Source: Enterobacteriaceae endosymbiont of Donacia tomentosa (lineage in GTDB: Bacteria > Pseudomonadota > Gammaproteobacteria > Enterobacterales > Enterobacteriaceae). From it: 64,000 nt of DNA. This document shows positions 30,060 to 40,000 of the stretch, in pieces. The DNA lies in assembly GCF_012571135.1 (NCBI RefSeq), contig NZ_CP046216.1, positions 188,312-252,311 on the forward strand. The letters run 5' to 3'. How positions within the stretch are numbered: position 1 is the stretch's first letter; every line of letters starts with the position of its first letter. The position numbers were made by a program, and so were the translations under genes. The notes below the pieces were generated by a model that was not told where the DNA came from, ran no database searches, and saw only the letters and a program-made list of their open reading frames with translations.

Positions 30060-30779
30060 ATGATTAATAATTTAAAAAATCTTGCAGCTAAAGCTGCTTT
30101 AAAATATATTAGAAATAATAATAATATTATCGGTATTGGGTCAGGGACAACAATAACTCACTTTATTGATATTTTATCAACTATAAAAAAAAAAATTAGA
30201 GGAGTAGTTTCGACTTCTCAAGATTCTACAAATAAATTAAAAAAATATAATTTCAATATATATAAAACCAATAAAATAAACAAAATTGAAATATATTTTG
30301 ATAGTGCTGATGAAATAAATAATCATATGCAAATGATTAAAGGAGGAGGAGCTGCTTTAACTAACGAAAAAATTATATCTAATTTTGCTGATTTGTTTGT
30401 ATGTATTATAGATCAATCAAAATGCGTAAAAGATTTAGGTAAATTACATCCCGTTCCTATAGAAATTATACCAACTGCAGAAGCTTATATAGTCAAAAAA
30501 TTGTTAAGTTTAGGTGTAAAAATAAAATTACGGAAAAATACTGTTACAGAACATGGAAATATAATATTAGATGTATATAATTTAAACATTCATGATCCTA
30601 TTCAAACAGAGAGATATATAAACAATATTCCTGGTGTTGTTACAGTTGGTTTATTTGCAAAAAGATGTGCTGATGTAGTTATAGTAGGAAAGCATAATTA
30701 TAAAGTGTCCATTACTGAAAATAAAAAATATAAAAATTTTTATAAAAAAAAAGATAAACAAAACATTTATACTCAATAA
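30060..30779 (+). CDS. rpiA: Ribose-5-phosphate isomerase A
   Basis: RpiA interconverts ribose 5-phosphate and ribulose 5-phosphate, supplying nucleotide and histidine synthesis. The 239-residue product has GIGSGTTITHFID (phosphate site near residue 23), the DSADEINNHMQMIKGGGAALTNEKI catalytic block near residue 81 and the Lys in KCVKDLGKLHPVPIEI. It runs about 20 residues past the E. coli end (219) with a lysine-rich tail, probably a lost stop. An A11 homopolymer at 30185-30195 lies inside the frame. dapF follows 40 bp later. Confidence 0.96.
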   Translation: MINNLKNLAAKAALKYIRNNNNIIGIGSGTTITHFIDILSTIKKKIRGVVSTSQDSTNKLKKYNFNIYKTNKINKIEIYFDSADEINNHMQMIKGGGAALTNEKIISNFADLFVCIIDQSKCVKDLGKLHPVPIEIIPTAEAYIVKKLLSLGVKIKLRKNTVTEHGNIILDVYNLNIHDPIQTERYINNIPGVVTVGLFAKRCADVVIVGKHNYKVSITENKKYKNFYKKKDKQNIYTQ

Positions 30780-30819
30780 CATAAATTTTTTAAAATATTA
30801 TGAATACTTATACAGTTAT

Positions 30820-31650
30820 ATGAAAATAAAATTTGTAAAAATGCATGCACTAGGTAATGATTTTATTATTGTAAACAATTTTAAAAAAAAATTTTTTTTA
30901 AATAAAAATATAATTAAAAAATTATCTCATAGATATTTAGGAATAGGGTTTGACCAATTACTAATTGTAGAATCCCCTACTCTAAATAATGTTGATTTTC
31001 ATTATAGAATTTTTAATTCTGATGGTAATGAAGTTAATAATTGTGGTAATGGAATACGTTGTTTAGCACAATATTTAAAAATAAAAAAATTAATTTTTAA
31101 AAAAAATATATGTGTAAGCACAAACAATAGATTACTCTATATAGAAATTTTAAAAGACAATAGAATATGTGTAGATATGGGTGTACCTTTGTTTCATCCT
31201 AAAGATATACCCTTTATAACGAATAAGATTAAAAAAAATTATAAAATTTTTTTTAATAATAAGTTTATTAATTTTAATGTTGTTTCATTAGGAAATCCTC
31301 ATTGTGTTATTCAAGTAAAAGATATATCTAAAACACCTGTATCTTTTATTGGATCTTTTATTGAAAAACACAATTCTTTTCCAGAAAAAATTAATGTAGG
31401 GTTTATGGAATACGTTAATCCAAATAATATCAAATTAAGAGTATTTGAAAGAGGAGTTGGGGAGACTAATGCCTGTGGCACAGGTGCTTGCGCAGCTGTT
31501 TCAGTTGGGATATATAAAAATATATTATCTTCTAAAGTAGAAGTAAATTTAACAGGAGGTATTTTAGATGTAAAATGGAAGGGAGGAAATACACATTTAT
31601 TTATGATAGGCAATGCTAATTATATCTATGATGGAAAAATAAAATTATAA
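30820..31650 (+). CDS. dapF: Diaminopimelate epimerase
   Basis: DapF converts LL- to meso-diaminopimelate for lysine and peptidoglycan. The 276-residue product (E. coli 274) opens MKIKFVKMHALGNDFIIV. It keeps both catalytic cysteines, in NNCGNGIRCLAQY near residue 73 and NACGTGACAAVSVG near residue 218. It belongs to a dapF-uvrD-corA run that keeps E. coli order after loss of xerC, yigA, yigB and yigE. It works in the same pathway as dapE at 51170-52333. Confidence 0.97.
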   Translation: MKIKFVKMHALGNDFIIVNNFKKKFFLNKNIIKKLSHRYLGIGFDQLLIVESPTLNNVDFHYRIFNSDGNEVNNCGNGIRCLAQYLKIKKLIFKKNICVSTNNRLLYIEILKDNRICVDMGVPLFHPKDIPFITNKIKKNYKIFFNNKFINFNVVSLGNPHCVIQVKDISKTPVSFIGSFIEKHNSFPEKINVGFMEYVNPNNIKLRVFERGVGETNACGTGACAAVSVGIYKNILSSKVEVNLTGGILDVKWKGGNTHLFMIGNANYIYDGKIKL

Positions 31651-31719
31651 AAATATTTTAAAATAAATTCTAATATTTTAGAATCAAACATTATTTATAA
31701 TCTTCAATATAAGATAAAT

Positions 31720-33906
31720 ATGGATTTACTAAAAAATTTAAATAATAAACAAAGTGAAGTTGTATCTGAAATTAGAAAAAATTTATTAATACTAGCTGGC
31801 GCAGGAAGTGGTAAAACACTTGTATTAGTTCGACGGATAGCATGGTTAATTAAAAAATTAAATTGTCCTCCTAAATCTATTTTAGCTGTAACTTTTACAA
31901 ATAAAGCTGCGTCTGAATTAAAAATAAGAGTTAAATCATTAATTAATGATAATCCAAAAAATAATATTTGGGTAGGAACTTTTCATAGTTTTGCTTATTA
32001 TTTATTAAGAATACATTATTTAGAAGCGGGATTATCTAAAAATTTTCAAATAATAGATAATGATGATCAAAAAAGATTAATTAAACGTATTATAGTTAAA
32101 ATGGGTTTAAAAAGTAAAATTTATACAATTGATAATATATTAAAATATATAAATAGTTTTAAAAATAGTATTTTTTTTGTAAAAAAAAATACTATGAATA
32201 ATGATATTTTTAATATAAATTTATCTAAAATATATGAGGAATATCAAAATCTTTGTAAGATAACAGAAGTGATTGATTTTAATGAATTAATATTGTGTTT
32301 ATATAAATTATTCTTAAATAATAATTCTATTTTAAAGAAATATCAAAAAAGATTTAAAAATATTTTGGTTGATGAATTTCAAGATACCAATGATATACAA
32401 TATAAATTTATTTCATTATTATACAATAAACATTATGACACAAAAATTGTTCTTGTAGGAGATGATGACCAATCTATTTATGGTTGGCGAGGTGCACAAA
32501 TTGAAAATATAAATCATTTTTTAAAAGATTTTGATAAAGTAAAAATAATTTTATTGGAACAAAATTATCGTTCTACTCATAATATTTTACATGCAGCCAA
32601 TGAACTTATTTCTAATAATAATTCTAGATTAAAAAAAAAATTGTGGACGAATGCAAATAATGGTAAATTAATATCAATATATTTTGCATTAAATGAATTT
32701 GATGAAGCAGAATATATAGCAAAATATATAAAAAAAAAATTTATTAAAAATAATATTAAATTAAATAATTGCGCAATTTTATATAGAAATAATATTCAAT
32801 CTCGTGTTTTAGAAGAAATTTTATTAAAATTTAATATTCCATATCAAATTTATGGTGGTATACGTTTTTTTGAACGTCAAGAAATAAAAAATACATTATC
32901 ATATTTAAGATTAATTTCAAATTTTAATGATGATAGTGCTTTTGAAAGAATTTTAAATGTACCAAAAAGAGGTATTGGGAGCAAAACAGTTAAAATTATA
33001 AAAGATATATCAAAAAAATTTTCTTTAACATTATGGGAATCTAGTATTTATTTAATAAAAAATAAAAAATGTTTAAGTATTTTGTCTTTAAATGCTTTAA
33101 AAAATTTTATTGATTTAATTAAATTATTAAGAAGAGATATTAATAAGCAATCATTATCAGTTATGATTGAAAAGACTATAAAAAATTCTGGATTATGGGA
33201 TATGTATAAACAGAATAATTTATCTGAAAAAAATTCTACTAAGATAAATAATTTAAAAGAATTAATTAATGCAGCTGATTATTTTATGTATAATTCATTA
33301 TACGAAAAAAATGAATTAAAAATTAAAAAAAATAATATTTTAATAAATTTTCTTTCTCAAACTTTATTAGAAAATGATAACCTTAATAAGGAAAGTACGA
33401 CAAATTTTGAAGATTGCATACAAATGATGACTATACATTCTTCTAAAGGATTAGAGTTTTCTCAAGTTTTTATAATTGGGATGGAGGAAGGTATTTTTCC
33501 TAATAAAGTATCATTAATTAATAATACAGATCTTTATGAAGAAAGACGTTTAGCTTATGTAGGAATTACTAGAGCTAAAGAAAAATTGATATTAACTTAT
33601 ACTAAAAAACGTTATATATATGGTAAAGAAAAAAAATCGATTCCATCAAGATTTCTTAATGAATTACCTAAAAATTGTATAAAAAAAATTAGTTATTTAA
33701 CTAATAAAAATATATTATTAAATAATAATAATAATTTGATTAGTAATAAAAAATATTTTATTGGACAAACCGTTCTACATCAAGTTTTTGGCAAAGGAAT
33801 AATTCTAAAGATAGAAAAAATTAAAAATAATAAAAAATTACAAATTAAATTTAATGATACAGTAATAAAATGGATAATGTCTAACTATATACAAATTTTA
33901 ATATAA
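31720..33906 (+). CDS. uvrD: DNA helicase II
   Basis: UvrD is a 3'-5' SF1 helicase used in mismatch and nucleotide-excision repair. The 728-residue product (E. coli 720) has Walker A AGAGSGKTLVLVRRIAWL near residue 27, motif Ia TFTNKAASELK, Walker B VDEFQDTNDIQYKF near residue 219, GDDDQSIYGWRGAQIENI, QNYRST, TIHSSKGLEF and VGITRAKEKL. Two A10 tracts lie inside the frame (32631-32640 and 32730-32739). It is the natural partner of MutL in this window. Confidence 0.98.
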   Translation: MDLLKNLNNKQSEVVSEIRKNLLILAGAGSGKTLVLVRRIAWLIKKLNCPPKSILAVTFTNKAASELKIRVKSLINDNPKNNIWVGTFHSFAYYLLRIHYLEAGLSKNFQIIDNDDQKRLIKRIIVKMGLKSKIYTIDNILKYINSFKNSIFFVKKNTMNNDIFNINLSKIYEEYQNLCKITEVIDFNELILCLYKLFLNNNSILKKYQKRFKNILVDEFQDTNDIQYKFISLLYNKHYDTKIVLVGDDDQSIYGWRGAQIENINHFLKDFDKVKIILLEQNYRSTHNILHAANELISNNNSRLKKKLWTNANNGKLISIYFALNEFDEAEYIAKYIKKKFIKNNIKLNNCAILYRNNIQSRVLEEILLKFNIPYQIYGGIRFFERQEIKNTLSYLRLISNFNDDSAFERILNVPKRGIGSKTVKIIKDISKKFSLTLWESSIYLIKNKKCLSILSLNALKNFIDLIKLLRRDINKQSLSVMIEKTIKNSGLWDMYKQNNLSEKNSTKINNLKELINAADYFMYNSLYEKNELKIKKNNILINFLSQTLLENDNLNKESTTNFEDCIQMMTIHSSKGLEFSQVFIIGMEEGIFPNKVSLINNTDLYEERRLAYVGITRAKEKLILTYTKKRYIYGKEKKSIPSRFLNELPKNCIKKISYLTNKNILLNNNNNLISNKKYFIGQTVLHQVFGKGIILKIEKIKNNKKLQIKFNDTVIKWIMSNYIQILI

Positions 33907-34008
33907 AATAATTTAACTAAAAATTTTAAAAAATAAGAAATAATATATAAATAAATTTATTTTATATATTTTTTTAATAAATATCCTTAAATTGGTGGGA
34001 GTAATTAT

Positions 34009-34959
34009 ATGTTACATGCTTTTAAAATATTTAATCACCATTTAATGAATTTAGAATTAAATAATAATAATGATCTTTTAGATATAATTTGGATCGATTT
34101 AATTAAACCAGAAGATACTGAACGACAAAAAATATATCATTTATTAGGACAAAATTTAGCAACTCGTCCTGAATTAGAAGATATAGAAGCATCAGCAAGA
34201 TTTTTTGAAAATGAAAATGGATTACATATTCATTCATTGTTTTTTTATGAAAATATTGATGATCATGTAAATATTACAACCGTAGCTTTTACCATAAAAG
34301 ATGGAATATTATATACTTTAAGGGAAAGAGAATTGCCTGTTTTTCGTTTATATAGAATGCGTACTCGAAATCAAACTTTGATATATGGTAATCCATATGA
34401 AATTTTATTAGATTTATTTGAAACTAAAATTGAACAATTAGCGGATGAAATCGAAAATATATATAATGATCTAGAATGTTTAAGTCGTATTATTATGAAA
34501 AGTCATAAAAATAATGAATTTGATAACGCTTTTTCTACTTTAGCAGAATTAGAAGATATTGGTTGGAAAGTACGATTATGTTTAATGGATACTCAAAGAG
34601 CATTGAATTTTTTAATGAGAAAAACAAGATTACCCGAAAGTCAAATGAAACAAGCAAGAGAGATATCAAGAGATATTAGGTCCTTGCTACCTCATAACGA
34701 ATCATTATTTCAAAAAGTTAATTTTTTAATGCAAGCAGCAATGGGATTCATCAATATAGAACAAAATAGAATTATTAAAATTTTTTCATTAGTATCTGTA
34801 ATATTTTTACCACCTACTTTAGTAGCATCTAATTATGGTATGAATTTTACTTTTTTACCTGAATTAAAATGGAAATATGGTTATATATATGCCATTATTT
34901 TAATGGTAGCATCTGCTTTAGCACCTTATATTTATTTTAAAAGAAAAAAATGGTTATAG
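34009..34959 (+). CDS. corA: Magnesium/cobalt channel CorA
   Basis: CorA is the pentameric inner-membrane Mg2+ channel. The 316-residue product equals the E. coli length. A large acidic and helical cytoplasmic domain is followed by two C-terminal membrane helices, with the selectivity motif YGMNF between them and the ending [19 protein letters not shown] ribosome site precedes the ATG. The stop is TAG, rare here, so RF1 is required. It ends the dapF-uvrD-corA run. Confidence 0.97.
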   Translation: MLHAFKIFNHHLMNLELNNNNDLLDIIWIDLIKPEDTERQKIYHLLGQNLATRPELEDIEASARFFENENGLHIHSLFFYENIDDHVNITTVAFTIKDGILYTLRERELPVFRLYRMRTRNQTLIYGNPYEILLDLFETKIEQLADEIENIYNDLECLSRIIMKSHKNNEFDNAFSTLAELEDIGWKVRLCLMDTQRALNFLMRKTRLPESQMKQAREISRDIRSLLPHNESLFQKVNFLMQAAMGFINIEQNRIIKIFSLVSVIFLPPTLVASNYGMNFTFLPELKWKYGYIYAIILMVASALAPYIYFKRKKWL

Positions 34960-34964
34960 TTTTC

Positions 34965-34993
34965 AAAATATTAATATAATTATTAATATTTTT
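34965..34993 (+). terminator. Terminator after corA
   Basis: A perfect 11-bp stem AAAATATTAAT/ATTAATATTTT with a 6-base loop and trailing T begins five bases past the corA stop. Pure AT pairing makes it weak, but its position is right. Confidence 0.6.
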
Positions 34994-35299
34994 CCAATTA
35001 TATTTTTTTTTATAAAAAGATAATTTTATTAGAGTTTTAAATAAATTTTATTTGTATTAAAAATTTAATTAAAAAAATATTTTTTATATAAAAAATAAAA
35101 CAATACATATTTCAATAAAATTTCTAATATAATAATTTTCTAAATATAAAAATTTTAAAAATGTAATAATGAAAAATATATAAAATATATTCTATGCTTT
35201 TTTTGATATAAAATTTCTTATAAAAATCTTAATTTTATAAAAAAGTTTGTGATAAAAAATAAGCTGGAATTTAGTTTAAATTTTTTTTAAAAAAATTAA

Positions 35300-35330
35300 A
35301 AAAATAAACATGATTTTACTGTTTATTTTT
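35300..35330. repeat. 11-bp perfect inverted repeat
   Basis: AAAAATAAACA and TGTTTATTTTT are separated by 9 bases (TGATTTTAC). It may be a terminator of a lost gene; nothing nearby needs one. Confidence 0.6.
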
Positions 35331-35821
35331 GGATTATACTTTACTTAGTAAAATTAATAATTATATAAAAATTATATTAAATAAATATTTTTGAGTAAAA
35401 TTTTAAAAATTTAATATTTTGAATCTAAACAATAGGTAATATATTTAGTATGGTCTAAATCATTTTTTTTTAAAAAAATGAATGTTTTGGTAAATATTAT
35501 AAAATATAAAAAATTTTATAATTGGATGAAACTTATAAATATAAGAAAGTATACTAAATATATAATAATAAAATAATTTATATTTAATAATAATTAATTT
35601 TTTTATATAAAAAATTTTTAATTAAATTATAATTTAGTTATCTATAGTGCATTTTTATTAAAAAATAATTTAATATTTTAATAAAATTAATTTTTATATT
35701 ATGATTAAATTTATTTAATAATCCCACTATCTGAAATACTATAATAAAATATTAACTTTTTATAATTTTATTAAAAAAAATAATTTTTTATAAAAAAAAA
35801 TATTATAAAATATTTTTTTAG

Positions 35822-35868
35822 ATTTTAATCAATATTTTTGTAAAATATTGATTAAAATTATTTTTTTC
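35822..35868 (+). terminator. 17-bp perfect hairpin with T run, upstream of sucA
   Basis: ATTTTAATCAATATTTT and its exact reverse complement flank a 3-base TGT loop (35822-35858), followed by TATTTTTTTC. It is the longest perfect stem in the window. It lies 141 bp before the sucA ATG, so it could end stray transcription or act as an attenuator in the suc leader. Confidence 0.6.
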
Positions 35869-35999
35869 TTTTATAATATAAATTATGTGAATTTAATATT
35901 AATTATATAATTAAATAATATTAGTTATTTTGAGCAATCTTTCCATCTATAATTATTTTTTAAAAATATTATAATTATATATATTTTACTAGGGGTTAA

Positions 36000-38699
36000 A
36001 TGAATAATTATTTTTTACAAAAAAATTTTTTAGATTATAACATTTTTTATATAGAAAATTTATACCAAAATTTTTTAATGAATTCTAATTCTATAGATAA
36101 GTCATGGATTGATATATTTAAAAAACAAAATCAAAAAATTAATAAAAAACGTAAATTAAAATATACAAAATATGATGTTTCCTGTGAAAAAATATATTTA
36201 AAAAAAAAAATAAATAAATTAATAAATGATTTTAGAATATCAGGACATTATAACGCAAATATAAATCCTTTATTTTATAATAAAAAAAAATATAAAAATC
36301 TCTTAAGTTTAAGAGATTATGGCATTAGTGAAAAAGATTTTGAAAAAAAAAATATACTTAATAATACTTTGAAAGAGAAAAAAATTATTGATATATATAA
36401 TTTTTTTAAAAATATATATTCAAATTATATTGGAATTGAATATATGTATTTACCTTATGTTGAAAAAAATTGGCTCAAATATAAAATTGAATCAAATAAG
36501 AATAATTTTAATAATATAGAAAAAAAAATTTTTTTAGAAGAATTAATTGCATCAGAAGTTTTTGAAAAATGCATAGGAAAAATGTTTCCCGGAGCAAAAA
36601 GATTTTCTCTAGAAGGTTGTGATGTTTTAATACCATTAATAAAAGAAATAATAAGGTATATTAATATTAAAGAAAATAAAAATATAGAAATAATTTTTGG
36701 AATGGCACATAGAGGTAGATTAAATTTTTTAGCTAATATAATGGGGAAAAAAATTCAAAAAATAATCAATGAATTTTCCAATAATATTACAGAAAAAAAT
36801 AATATAGATGATGTAAAATATCATTTAGGGTATTATTCTTCTTTTATAAATTCAAATAATAAAAAAATTAAATTACAATTAACCTTTAATCCTTCACATT
36901 TAGAAATTATTAATTCTGTAGTTATGGGTATTGCTAAATATAAAAATGATATTTTAAAAAATAAAAAAAGTAATTTTATTTTACCTATTTGCATACATGG
37001 AGATGTTGCTTTTAGTGGGCAAGGTATTATACAAGAAATTTTAAATTTATCTAAAACTAGAGGATATGGAATTCATGGTATAATTCATATTATTATTAAT
37101 AATCAAATAGGATTTACTACAGATAATATTAAAGATATTAGATCAAGTTATTACTGTACTGATATAGCTAAAATGATTCAATGTCCTGTTTTTCATATAA
37201 ATGCAAATAAAATAGAAGATGTTATTTCTATTATAAAAATAGCTATTGATTTTAGAAATACATTCAATAAAGATGTTTTTATAGACTTAGTTTCATATAG
37301 AAGACATGGACATAATGAAATGGATGATCCTTATATAACACAACCACTAATGTATAAATTAATAAAAAAACAACCAACAATACAAGAATTATATTTTAAT
37401 AAATTATTATCTGAAAATATAGTGAATGATCAAAATAAATTAATTTTATATGAAAAATATCAGAATTTATTTAACCAAGGTAAATCTTTTATTGAAACTA
37501 ATAAAATTATAGAAAATAATTGTAAAAAAATAATACAAAAAAAACTTACAATAAAAAATTTAAAAAATCTTTTATTTAAAATAAGTACAATACCTGAAGA
37601 ATTTAACCCTCATTTTAGAGTCAAAAAAATTTATTTAGATAGAATTGAAATGAGTAAAGGAAATATGAATTTAGACTGGGGAACAGCAGAAAATTTAGCA
37701 TATGCAAATATCCTTACTCAAGGAATTTCGTGTCGCTTATCAGGAGAAGACGTTAAAAGAGGAACTTTTTCCCATAGACATTCTGTTATATACGATCAAA
37801 TTAATAATTCTTCATATACCTCATTACAAAATCTTGGAAATAACCAAGGAAATTTTTATATTTATAATTCTGTTTTATCAGAAGAATCTGTTTTAGGATT
37901 TGAATATGGTTATTCTATTAATAACTTAAATATTTTAACAATATGGGAAGCACAATTTGGTGATTTTGCTAATGGAGCGCAAGTTATTATAGATCAATTT
38001 ATTAGTTCTGGAGAAAAAAAATGGGGGTATAAAAGCGGTTTAGTTATGATGTTGCCTCATGGTTATGAAGGACAAGGTCCTGAACATTCTTCAGCAAGAA
38101 TAGAAAGGTACTTACAATTATGTGCCGAAAATAATATGTTTATTTGTATTCCATCTAATTCTGTTCAAATATATTATTTACTATGTCAGCAAGCATTTAA
38201 TTATAATAAAAAACCTCTTATCATAATAACTCCTAAATCACTTTTAAGATATAAATTATCATTTTCCTCTTTAAACAATTTTATTAATAATTCATTTCAA
38301 ACAATTATTGATGAAATCAATTTAAATATTAATATAAAAAATATAAAACGTATTATTTTTTGTTCAGGGAAAATATATTATGATCTGTTCGAATATAGAA
38401 ATTTTATAAAAAATAAAAGTGTTGTTTTAATTAGAATTGAACAATTATATCCTTTTCCTGAAAAGGAATTACTTAATATTATAAATAAATACATAAAAAT
38501 AAATAATTTTTTTTGGTGTCAAGAAGAACCAATAAATCAAGGGTCTTGGATATATATCCATAATTATTTTATAAATAAATTAGGTTATAATATTCGTTAT
38601 ATAGGAAGAAATGAATCTGCATCAACCGCTACAGGATTTTTTTCTGTTCACAAAAAACAACAACAAAAAATCATAAATTCTGTATTTAATACAAAATAA
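36000..38699 (+). CDS. sucA: 2-oxoglutarate dehydrogenase E1
   Basis: SucA is the TPP-dependent decarboxylase of the 2-oxoglutarate dehydrogenase complex. The 899-residue product (E. coli 933) has the N-terminal E2-binding segment, FGMAHRGRLNFLANIMGK near residue 236, the TPP site GDVAFSGQGIIQEIL then INNQIGFTT, the RRHGHNEMDDP block and the C-terminal DFANGAQVIIDQFISSGEKKW and GQGPEHSSARIERYLQ blocks. A TAGGGGT ribosome site precedes the ATG. An A11 tract lies at 36200-36210. It forms an operon with sucB, 29 bp downstream; lpd at 49432 supplies E3. Confidence 0.97.
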   Translation: MNNYFLQKNFLDYNIFYIENLYQNFLMNSNSIDKSWIDIFKKQNQKINKKRKLKYTKYDVSCEKIYLKKKINKLINDFRISGHYNANINPLFYNKKKYKNLLSLRDYGISEKDFEKKNILNNTLKEKKIIDIYNFFKNIYSNYIGIEYMYLPYVEKNWLKYKIESNKNNFNNIEKKIFLEELIASEVFEKCIGKMFPGAKRFSLEGCDVLIPLIKEIIRYINIKENKNIEIIFGMAHRGRLNFLANIMGKKIQKIINEFSNNITEKNNIDDVKYHLGYYSSFINSNNKKIKLQLTFNPSHLEIINSVVMGIAKYKNDILKNKKSNFILPICIHGDVAFSGQGIIQEILNLSKTRGYGIHGIIHIIINNQIGFTTDNIKDIRSSYYCTDIAKMIQCPVFHINANKIEDVISIIKIAIDFRNTFNKDVFIDLVSYRRHGHNEMDDPYITQPLMYKLIKKQPTIQELYFNKLLSENIVNDQNKLILYEKYQNLFNQGKSFIETNKIIENNCKKIIQKKLTIKNLKNLLFKISTIPEEFNPHFRVKKIYLDRIEMSKGNMNLDWGTAENLAYANILTQGISCRLSGEDVKRGTFSHRHSVIYDQINNSSYTSLQNLGNNQGNFYIYNSVLSEESVLGFEYGYSINNLNILTIWEAQFGDFANGAQVIIDQFISSGEKKWGYKSGLVMMLPHGYEGQGPEHSSARIERYLQLCAENNMFICIPSNSVQIYYLLCQQAFNYNKKPLIIITPKSLLRYKLSFSSLNNFINNSFQTIIDEINLNINIKNIKRIIFCSGKIYYDLFEYRNFIKNKSVVLIRIEQLYPFPEKELLNIINKYIKINNFFWCQEEPINQGSWIYIHNYFINKLGYNIRYIGRNESASTATGFFSVHKKQQQKIINSVFNTK

Positions 38700-38728
38700 T
38701 ATAAAATTTTAATTTATAAGGTGTCATT

Positions 38729-39916
38729 ATGGATAATATAAATATAATTGTTCCGGAATTACCAGAATCAGTAAATGATGCTACTATTATTGAATGGTAT
38801 AAAAAACCTGGTGATATAATTAAAGTTGACGATATTCTATTAGAATTAGAAACAGATAAAATTGTTCTAGAAATACCTTCAACTATTAATGGAATCTTAG
38901 AAAAAATTTTAATGCAAAAAGGTGAAAAAGTAAAATCACAACAAATTATTGGAATATTAAAAAAAATAGAAAATAAAAAAGAAAAAAATGTTACCAAAAA
39001 TAGTAATCTTCATAATACTAATAATATCAATGATATTTCAGACATTAATAAAAAACAACTATTTGAAAAAATAAATAATTTTAGCCCATCTATACGTAGA
39101 ATGATAAATAAAAATAATCTTTCAATTAATCAAAATAATAATTCCACAAAAAAAATAAATAAAGATTTCAAAGTAGTCAATAATAATGAAAAACAAAAAA
39201 ACAATGTGTCAATAGATCATAATATTAAAAAAATTAAAATGGATCCAATAAGACAATATATTGCTAAAAAACTAATGGATTCTAAAAAAAATACTGTTAT
39301 GTTAACTACTTTTAATGAAGTTAACATGAAAAATATTATTAATATAAAAAATAATTATAGTGATTTTATTTATAAAATGCATGGAATAAAATTAGGATTT
39401 ACATCTTTTCATGTAAAAGCGGTTTCACAAGCTTTACAATCTTTTAAAAAAATTAATGCTTTTATAGATGGAGAATATATTATTTATAATAATTTTTATA
39501 ATATTAATATAGCTATAGCCTCTAATAGAGGATTGGTTGCTCCAATTATCTATAACACAAACCAGTTATCGTTAATAGATATAGAAAAAAAAATTAAAGA
39601 TTTAATTATAAAAAGTAATACAAATAAATTATCTCCAGAAGACTTAATAAGTGGTACCTTTACTATTTCTAATGGTGGAATTTTTGGATCTCTTATGTCA
39701 ACGCCAATTATTAATCCCCCTCAAAGTGCTATACTAGGTATTCATGCTATTAAAAATAGACCTGTAGTTATTGAGAATAAAATTTGTATCATGCCTATGA
39801 TGTATTTAGCTTTATCATATGATCATCGTTTAATTGATGGTAAAGAAGCAATTAGTTTTCTTGTTTTAATTAAAAAACTATTAGAAGATCCATTACGCTT
39901 ATTTTTAACAACATAA
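38729..39916 (+). CDS. sucB: Dihydrolipoyl succinyltransferase (E2o)
   Basis: SucB forms the core of the 2-oxoglutarate dehydrogenase complex and makes succinyl-CoA. The 395-residue product (E. coli 405) has one lipoyl domain with the lipoylated lysine in [12 protein letters not shown] near residue 44. An Asn/Lys-rich linker, a peripheral-subunit-binding domain ([17 protein letters not shown]) and a catalytic domain ending in the intact [15 protein letters not shown] follow. It follows sucA by 29 bp. In E. coli sucC and sucD come next; here cydA is next, so succinyl-CoA synthetase is missing from this locus. Confidence 0.97.
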   Translation: MDNINIIVPELPESVNDATIIEWYKKPGDIIKVDDILLELETDKIVLEIPSTINGILEKILMQKGEKVKSQQIIGILKKIENKKEKNVTKNSNLHNTNNINDISDINKKQLFEKINNFSPSIRRMINKNNLSINQNNNSTKKINKDFKVVNNNEKQKNNVSIDHNIKKIKMDPIRQYIAKKLMDSKKNTVMLTTFNEVNMKNIINIKNNYSDFIYKMHGIKLGFTSFHVKAVSQALQSFKKINAFIDGEYIIYNNFYNINIAIASNRGLVAPIIYNTNQLSLIDIEKKIKDLIIKSNTNKLSPEDLISGTFTISNGGIFGSLMSTPIINPPQSAILGIHAIKNRPVVIENKICIMPMMYLALSYDHRLIDGKEAISFLVLIKKLLEDPLRLFLTT

Positions 39917-40000
39917 AATTAATTATATTAAAAAATTTTTTATTATAAAAAAAAATATTTATAAAGATAATATATTGAAATAATTAATTAAGGACTAGTA

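Larger units (their letters stand above)
34994..35999. other. 1-kb region without a gene, upstream of sucA
   Basis: This is the longest gene-free stretch in the window. No reading frame on either strand resembles a known protein. By E. coli synteny the sdhCDAB operon would precede sucA, but no remnant can be named. It contains several perfect inverted repeats (35300-35330, 35460-35481, 35822-35858). The final part carries the sucA leader with a TAGGGGT ribosome site at the end. Confidence 0.6.
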
